Source: JAFDCJ01 sp049669725
Lineage (GTDB): Bacteria > Desulfobacterota > Desulfobacteria > Desulfobacterales > JAFDCJ01
Length of the DNA stretch: 64,000 nt
Assembly: GCA_049669725.1 (NCBI GenBank)
Contig: JBATKU010000056.1
Span: 3,111 to 67,110 of the forward strand
Direction: 5' to 3'
How positions within the stretch are numbered: the stretch's first letter is position 1; every line of letters begins with the position of its first letter. The notes beneath the pieces are model-generated. The model searched no databases. It saw only the letters and a program-made list of their open reading frames with translations, and had not been told where the DNA came from. Of this stretch, positions 60,601-64,000 are shown one piece after another. The position numbers and the translations under genes are program-made.

Positions 60601-63600
60601 TGGACAATTTTGGGCGGCTGATAAATACCATTGGCCGGCCGGACAAAAAGAACGACGGCAGCCCCTGGATAATCGGTATTGATCATAAGACGGACGCGGT
60701 CACCCGGGGCATAATCCTGTTTATCCGGGACCAGTTCGATTTTGGCAAAACGATAGTGCGCGCCGTCATCACCTTCACCGCGTACCGTGAAAATGTAACC
60801 GCCCTCAATGACGTGGCTTTTTTGGTCCTTTAGCTGGTAGGACAATCGATATTGCCCGGCCCTGCTGGCCTGGATTTGAATATCGGTGCGGCCTTCAGTA
60901 TCAGTATCAAGGTCCCAGCGGGCGACTTCCGTTTCCCGGGGTGCATTATTTTTATAGGTAATGCGCAGCAGTTTGAGTAACCCTTGGCCCTGAACCGGTT
61001 TCTTAGCCAGGGTCTGGGCCTTGAAACCGGCATGAACGGTATCGCCCACGCGATAGTGCCCGCGATCTGTCCAGGCATAGACTTTAAACGGTTGACGGGC
61101 CACGAGCACATGCCCCTGGCCGACAATGGTTCGCCGGGATTGGTCGCGTACTTCGGCGGTGATGGTATAGCGATGATCCGAATCCGGATGGATCAAGCCG
61201 GCCAATTCGGTATCAATTTCGATTCGTACCGTACCGTCTGCACCGATTTTCACCTCACCATCAGCAACGATTTCCGGTTGGATATTCGACTGCTGGGGCC
61301 ACCAGCTCCAGATCGGTTGTTTACAGCCCCACCGCACCCAGCCGGGATACCATGAATAATCGTACCCGTACCACCAGTAGCCCGGTCCATAAAACCAATC
61401 CCAATAAAAGGAGGGATACCAGCGGTCATCCTCTCTGGTCCGGTATACTTTGTATTTTACGGTTGCTTGGGTCAGCGGTGATCCGAAGTAGTAGTTGGCT
61501 TTGATAACCGCCGGGATTTTTTCACCCAGTTTCACCGGCTCGGTGGGTGCCGCCACTTTTACTTCAAATTCGGGCTTTTTATATTCTTCAACCCGAAAAG
61601 TGTTTCCGCCATAAACGATTCCGGACCCGTGGGAAATGCGATAGACGCCCAGGGGCGCATCGGCAGGGACCTCAAACTCCCCCTCCAGTCCGCCATAGGC
61701 ATCGGCCTGGATATTTTGGGTATAGATTTGCTCGTTTTTCGGATTGTAGATCATTACGGTAAAATGATGACCGGCATAAGCGGATGTATCGGTTTGATCA
61801 TATTTGGCATGGCGCACCCACAGTTTAAAACGGACTTTTTGTTTGGGCCGGTAAACAGGCCGATCGGTCATGACAAAGGTTTTGGTTTGGTTGTATTCAC
61901 GGTCGTAATAGTTCGGGTACCAGATACCTGAAAATCCCAGGTATGCCAGGCGGTCATGGGTGCTGACGGATGCCAGCCATTGATAGTTATTTTCCATTTC
62001 CGCCGGTCCCGTTATGATCTGACCGTTTCGGTCTGTTTGGCGGGTAAAATTTTTATGAAGGATTCGATAGCGTTTGGTCCCTTTGATTCTTTCGGTACGG
62101 TAACCAAAAAAATCAACGGTGGTGTTGCCCAGCGGTTGGCCGTTGACGGCGTCGGCCAGGTAGTACAATACCTGTCTGTTCAGGGGCTTTTTTATGATGG
62201 TCGTATTGCTGATCCATATTATGATGCGGGCCGTGTTGCCGTCTTGCAGCCTGGCCACCATCAGGTAGGCACCGGCCCGGGACAGCGAATCGGGGGTCTT
62301 GACGGTGACACGCCGATCCCAGTGTCGTTTATCAGGGGTCAATTCCAAATCCCAATCGGCCGCCTTTTTGCCGATGTATCGGGTCTGGTTTTCCTCGACC
62401 AGGCGCCATCCGATGTTGTTGATCTCCACCTTGCGACGATCCAGGCGCCGCGGATTGGATCGGATATAAGCTTTAACGTCTTTTAGCAGGGTTGCCATCC
62501 GGATACGGTAAGCCTTGAAATTGACCCGCGAGCCGTTGCGGAAGCGATATTCCACCGTCGGAATGCGTCCGGAAGGCTGGTTTCCGATGGGCTCAAAAAC
62601 ACCCCAGCTATCTATGATTTGATCAATTTGGTTCTGGGCACGGGTAGAATCATATTTTTTATATTGAACCCAGTAATCCACCGCCCGGTCATACAATCTG
62701 CGGTTTTCATAAATCCCGGCCAGATTCCTGGCGGCATCATCCGCATATCCTTGATTCGGGCTTTGGAGGATCTGTTTAAAAAGGCTGATATAATTAAATT
62801 CATCAGGAAGGCTGAAACGTTTCACGCCGACTGCTAACCGGGCCAGCGATTCGTTGTCGGTCAGCGTGTGAACTTCATAGGGGCGCAGCTCATCCTTTAG
62901 GGCATCCTTATCTGGTGCTGAGGCGCTACGGGTAAAAAAATTTCCGTAGGATGACAGGGTCTGAACGCCGAATTGACTGTGAAGAAAAGTTGCCAGGCTA
63001 TATTTGACATGGGTTTCCAGATCAGGGTTTATGCGGGCAGCATTTGCCAGCAGCCATCGCCAGCGTTCACCATCTGATCCGGCTGATTGAAAGGTGTCCG
63101 GGATTCTGTAAAAAACCGGGTTTCCTATTTCATCCACCGGGGCACCCTGGGTACCGCTGCCGTAACCGTAGCCGGGTTCGTAGTCGGGCAGACGGGTCAG
63201 ATCGGTTAAATATTGCAGCCGCCAGGACTGAGTCTGACCGCTGTATTGGAGAAGGGTGCGGGCGAACTCGAGATAGAAATTAGCAACTTCGGATTTCGAG
63301 GAATCACCGGCGGTCAACGTCAGTGACAGTTCCATCAATTGCAAAGCCCGGACGCGATCCCGTCCGACGGCGTTGACGTATTTGCCGCCGCCGCGATGTG
63401 AACCGCGCTGGAATTCACCGGCGACCATATAGCCCCAGTGGTTGTTCTGGCTGCAGCTGCCGGCGGCTGCCTGCAGCAGGCGCCAGTTGTCAATATGTTT
63501 TTCAATCACCGCTTCGCGAAATTTATCCAGCTCATTTATTCGGTTCAGATTGCGCAGACACTGCCAGGCCTGCACAAAGTCACGGCCGACCAATTTCGGA

Positions 63601-63779
63601 TCGGTGACAGCCTCAAGGACCAATTGGCGAAACAACTGATAGGCATCATTCCAGTTGCCGTCTTGATAGGCCTTCTGTGCCTGTCGGCGGATTACTTCAT
63701 GGTTGGATTGGGCTTCCCCCGCAGAGGCGACCGCCAACGAAATTATGATAAAAAGGCAGATAATTTTGACAATTTTCAT
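57639..63779 (-). CDS. Bacterial alpha-2-macroglobulin family protein
   Basis: A protein of about 2046 residues with a signal peptide (MKIVKIICLFIIISLAVASA), then TPR-like helices, MG domains (MTDRPVYRPKQKVRFKLWVR near residue 640), an aromatic-rich segment near residues 785-830, and a low-complexity bait-like linker (about 1220-1275). The thioester motif CTEQ (YGCTEQTLNR) lies near residue 1506 and is intact, followed by the alpha-helical complement-like domain (DGGWGWFSGYGE). Such proteins trap proteases in the periplasm, often with PBP1C. There is no lipobox, unlike E. coli YfaS-type. Start ATG 63779 is chosen for its GGGGAG RBS; a TTG at 63794 is also in frame. Confidence 0.92.
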   Translation of the reverse strand: MKIVKIICLFIIISLAVASAGEAQSNHEVIRRQAQKAYQDGNWNDAYQLFRQLVLEAVTDPKLVGRDFVQAWQCLRNLNRINELDKFREAVIEKHIDNWRLLQAAAGSCSQNNHWGYMVAGEFQRGSHRGGGKYVNAVGRDRVRALQLMELSLTLTAGDSSKSEVANFYLEFARTLLQYSGQTQSWRLQYLTDLTRLPDYEPGYGYGSGTQGAPVDEIGNPVFYRIPDTFQSAGSDGERWRWLLANAARINPDLETHVKYSLATFLHSQFGVQTLSSYGNFFTRSASAPDKDALKDELRPYEVHTLTDNESLARLAVGVKRFSLPDEFNYISLFKQILQSPNQGYADDAARNLAGIYENRRLYDRAVDYWVQYKKYDSTRAQNQIDQIIDSWGVFEPIGNQPSGRIPTVEYRFRNGSRVNFKAYRIRMATLLKDVKAYIRSNPRRLDRRKVEINNIGWRLVEENQTRYIGKKAADWDLELTPDKRHWDRRVTVKTPDSLSRAGAYLMVARLQDGNTARIIIWISNTTIIKKPLNRQVLYYLADAVNGQPLGNTTVDFFGYRTERIKGTKRYRILHKNFTRQTDRNGQIITGPAEMENNYQWLASVSTHDRLAYLGFSGIWYPNYYDREYNQTKTFVMTDRPVYRPKQKVRFKLWVRHAKYDQTDTSAYAGHHFTVMIYNPKNEQIYTQNIQADAYGGLEGEFEVPADAPLGVYRISHGSGIVYGGNTFRVEEYKKPEFEVKVAAPTEPVKLGEKIPAVIKANYYFGSPLTQATVKYKVYRTREDDRWYPSFYWDWFYGPGYWWYGYDYSWYPGWVRWGCKQPIWSWWPQQSNIQPEIVADGEVKIGADGTVRIEIDTELAGLIHPDSDHRYTITAEVRDQSRRTIVGQGHVLVARQPFKVYAWTDRGHYRVGDTVHAGFKAQTLAKKPVQGQGLLKLLRITYKNNAPRETEVARWDLDTDTEGRTDIQIQASRAGQYRLSYQLKDQKSHVIEGGYIFTVRGEGDDGAHYRFAKIELVPDKQDYAPGDRVRLMINTDYPGAAVVLFVRPANGIYQPPKIVHMTGKSTVEEIAITPKDMPNFFVEAITVYEGNVHTETREIIVPPEKRVLNVNIETAKTAYRPGEKAGFKIKLTDYSGEPFQGTAVMTVYDRALEYISGGSNVPEIRRFFWKWRRQHYTRTESNLARWFYNLLKKSETPMRNIGVFGHLMTQDLTSGKEDASGEILAEESARSDAASAPGEFKAGAQPAALKKAGSAGLEDKEGGRREQEPVDGSAAAPDLVKPHVRTKFADTAFWAGTIQTDTAGMAEVDFAMPENLTGWKVMVWSMGHGTKVGQGSAEAVTRKDLILRLQAPRFFVETDEVVLSANVHNYLRDKKTARVRLEFEGGCLALMQGDQSQKSVIIEPNGEKRVDWRVTVVKEGQAVIRMQALTDEESDAVQMQFPVYVHGMTKQVPRSGVIRPEATEASVLFEVPAARRVDESRLELRFSPTLAGAMVDALPYLTAYPYGCTEQTLNRFLPTVITQRILTNMGLDLQVIKEKQTNLNVQELGSHRQRAGQWLRYDHNPVFDEERVADMVAAGIKRLADMQLSDGGWGWFSGYGETSYPHTTAYVVHGLQIARDAKVKLPAGMIERGIQWLQNYQNKEIERLKRWKHKNKNGKSRVDNLDAFVYMVLVDEDIDRREMCEYLYRDRTHLAVYAKAMFGLALYKLEEVSKLNMILQNIEQFLVSDDENQTAYLNLPHSSYWWYWYGSEYEAHGYYLKLLSRTEPKSQKASRLVKYLLNNRKHATYWKSTRDTAVIVEAFAEYLSTSGEDDPDLTLDIYVDGRKAKTVEIDAENLFTFDNKFALEGSDITTGDHRLTLKKNGKGPIYFNAYLDYFTLEDFITREGLEIKVNRRVYRLKEVDKKIKDVGTRGQVVDRRVEKYERVPLENLSTVASGELVEIELEIESKNDYEYLVFEDMKAAGFEAVNVRSGYDGNEMGAYVEYRDRKVCFFVHRLARGRHSISYRLRAEIPGKFSALPTRAYAMYAPELKANSDEIKLIIEDN

Positions 63780-63853
63780 TACGTTACTCCCCAATATGGA
63801 CAGAGGTTTCAGGTGTCTCGCCTTTGAACCCTATTTACGGCTTCTATTTGTAT

Positions 63854-63881
63854 CTTATAAAGATACTTAATTGACTGTCAA
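63854..63881 (-). promoter_or_regulatory. Sigma70-like promoter of the A2M gene
   Basis: TTGACA (63876-63881) and TATAAG (63854-63859) with a 16-bp spacer on the minus strand, about 75 bp before the start codon. The -35 is perfect and the -10 matches 5 of 6. Confidence 0.7.
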
Positions 63882-63921
63882 CACGCCGAAAGAGGTTTTA
63901 CATAAGTTTTACGCTGTAACC

Positions 63922-63957
63922 GTTCAGGGGTTCAGGGTTTAGAGGTTCGGGGTTCAC
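63922..63957. repeat. Degenerate GGTTCAGGGTT spacer repeat at the right edge
   Basis: GTTCAGGGGTTCAGGGTTTA and GAGGTTCGGGGTTCAC form three to four copies of a degenerate GGGGTTCA-type unit. It resembles the other short spacer repeats of the window in style but not in sequence. No gene was seen in 63882-64000. Confidence 0.4.
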
Positions 63958-64000
63958 ATCAAATCCCAACCTTTCAGCTTTAATTTGTGCTGCTTTGGAA

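Noticed and set aside
1..64000. Search for tRNA, rRNA, CRISPR arrays, prophage or insertion-sequence transposases
   Set aside because: No cloverleaf, repeat-spacer array, integrase or transposase motif was seen by eye; a covariance or profile search would be needed to be sure.

Overview
The window looks like chromosome of an anaerobic, Gram-negative member of the Desulfobacterota, probably Desulfobacterales. This is an inference. It rests on an Rnf-type electron-transfer locus that carries a membrane-anchored four-heme cytochrome c3 and an RnfB fused to a GltD-like NAD(P)H domain, on a DAP-type MurE, on outer-membrane (Wza, OmpA) genes, and on spacers full of degenerate short repeats. No rRNA, tRNA or CRISPR array was seen.

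Region 1 (1-5921, minus strand) is redox and radical SAM. It holds a partial rnfC running off the left edge, a tetraheme cytochrome, the RnfB fusion, and a B12-binding-type radical SAM protein.

Region 2 (6113-22872, minus strand) is a nearly complete division and cell wall (dcw) cluster, in transcription order mraZ-rsmH-ftsL-ftsI-murE-murF-mraY-murD-ftsW-murG-murC-ftsQ-ftsA-ftsZ. The genes are tightly packed with several 4-nt overlaps. A sigma70-like promoter and a row of MraZ boxes precede mraZ. murB and ddl are absent. Several spacers, and the 5' end of murG, carry degenerate repeats.

Region 3 (23710-34229, plus strand) builds surface polysaccharide: a Wzx flippase, a CgeB-type and several GT4 glycosyltransferases, two GT9 (heptosyltransferase-like) enzymes, a PAPS-type sulfotransferase and a methyltransferase. 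Base composition is patchy, suggesting a mosaic origin. A 313-bp element with 19-bp inverted ends overlaps the last glycosyltransferase.

Region 4 (34407-39184, plus strand) is the least explained block: an ABC exporter, a radical SAM/SPASM enzyme, a Ser/His S26-type protease without membrane anchor, and a PF14907-type nucleotidyltransferase, the last three overlapping. It resembles peptide (RiPP-like) maturation modules, but no precursor peptide is convincing.

Region 5 (39255-42773, minus strand) has an OmpA-like protein with calcium-type repeats, a CPBP intramembrane protease and a membrane/HEAT-repeat protein that overlaps it.

Region 6 (42886-56944, plus strand) completes a Wzx/Wzy-type exopolysaccharide system: a PHP phosphoesterase, a WbqC/PIG-L/DegT aminosugar block, a WecA-like initiating transferase, a degenerate HD-GYP protein, an ExeA-like ATPase, a Wza export protein fused to a seven-blade FG-GAP propeller, a Wzc-type tyrosine kinase and an O-antigen ligase/polymerase. 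Three sigma54-like -24/-12 sites lie before the wzx, wbqC and wecA transcription units, suggesting shared RpoN control of the capsule or EPS genes.

Region 7 (56927-64000, minus strand) has a NUDIX ADP-sugar pyrophosphatase and a very large thioester-containing alpha-2-macroglobulin with a good sigma70 promoter.
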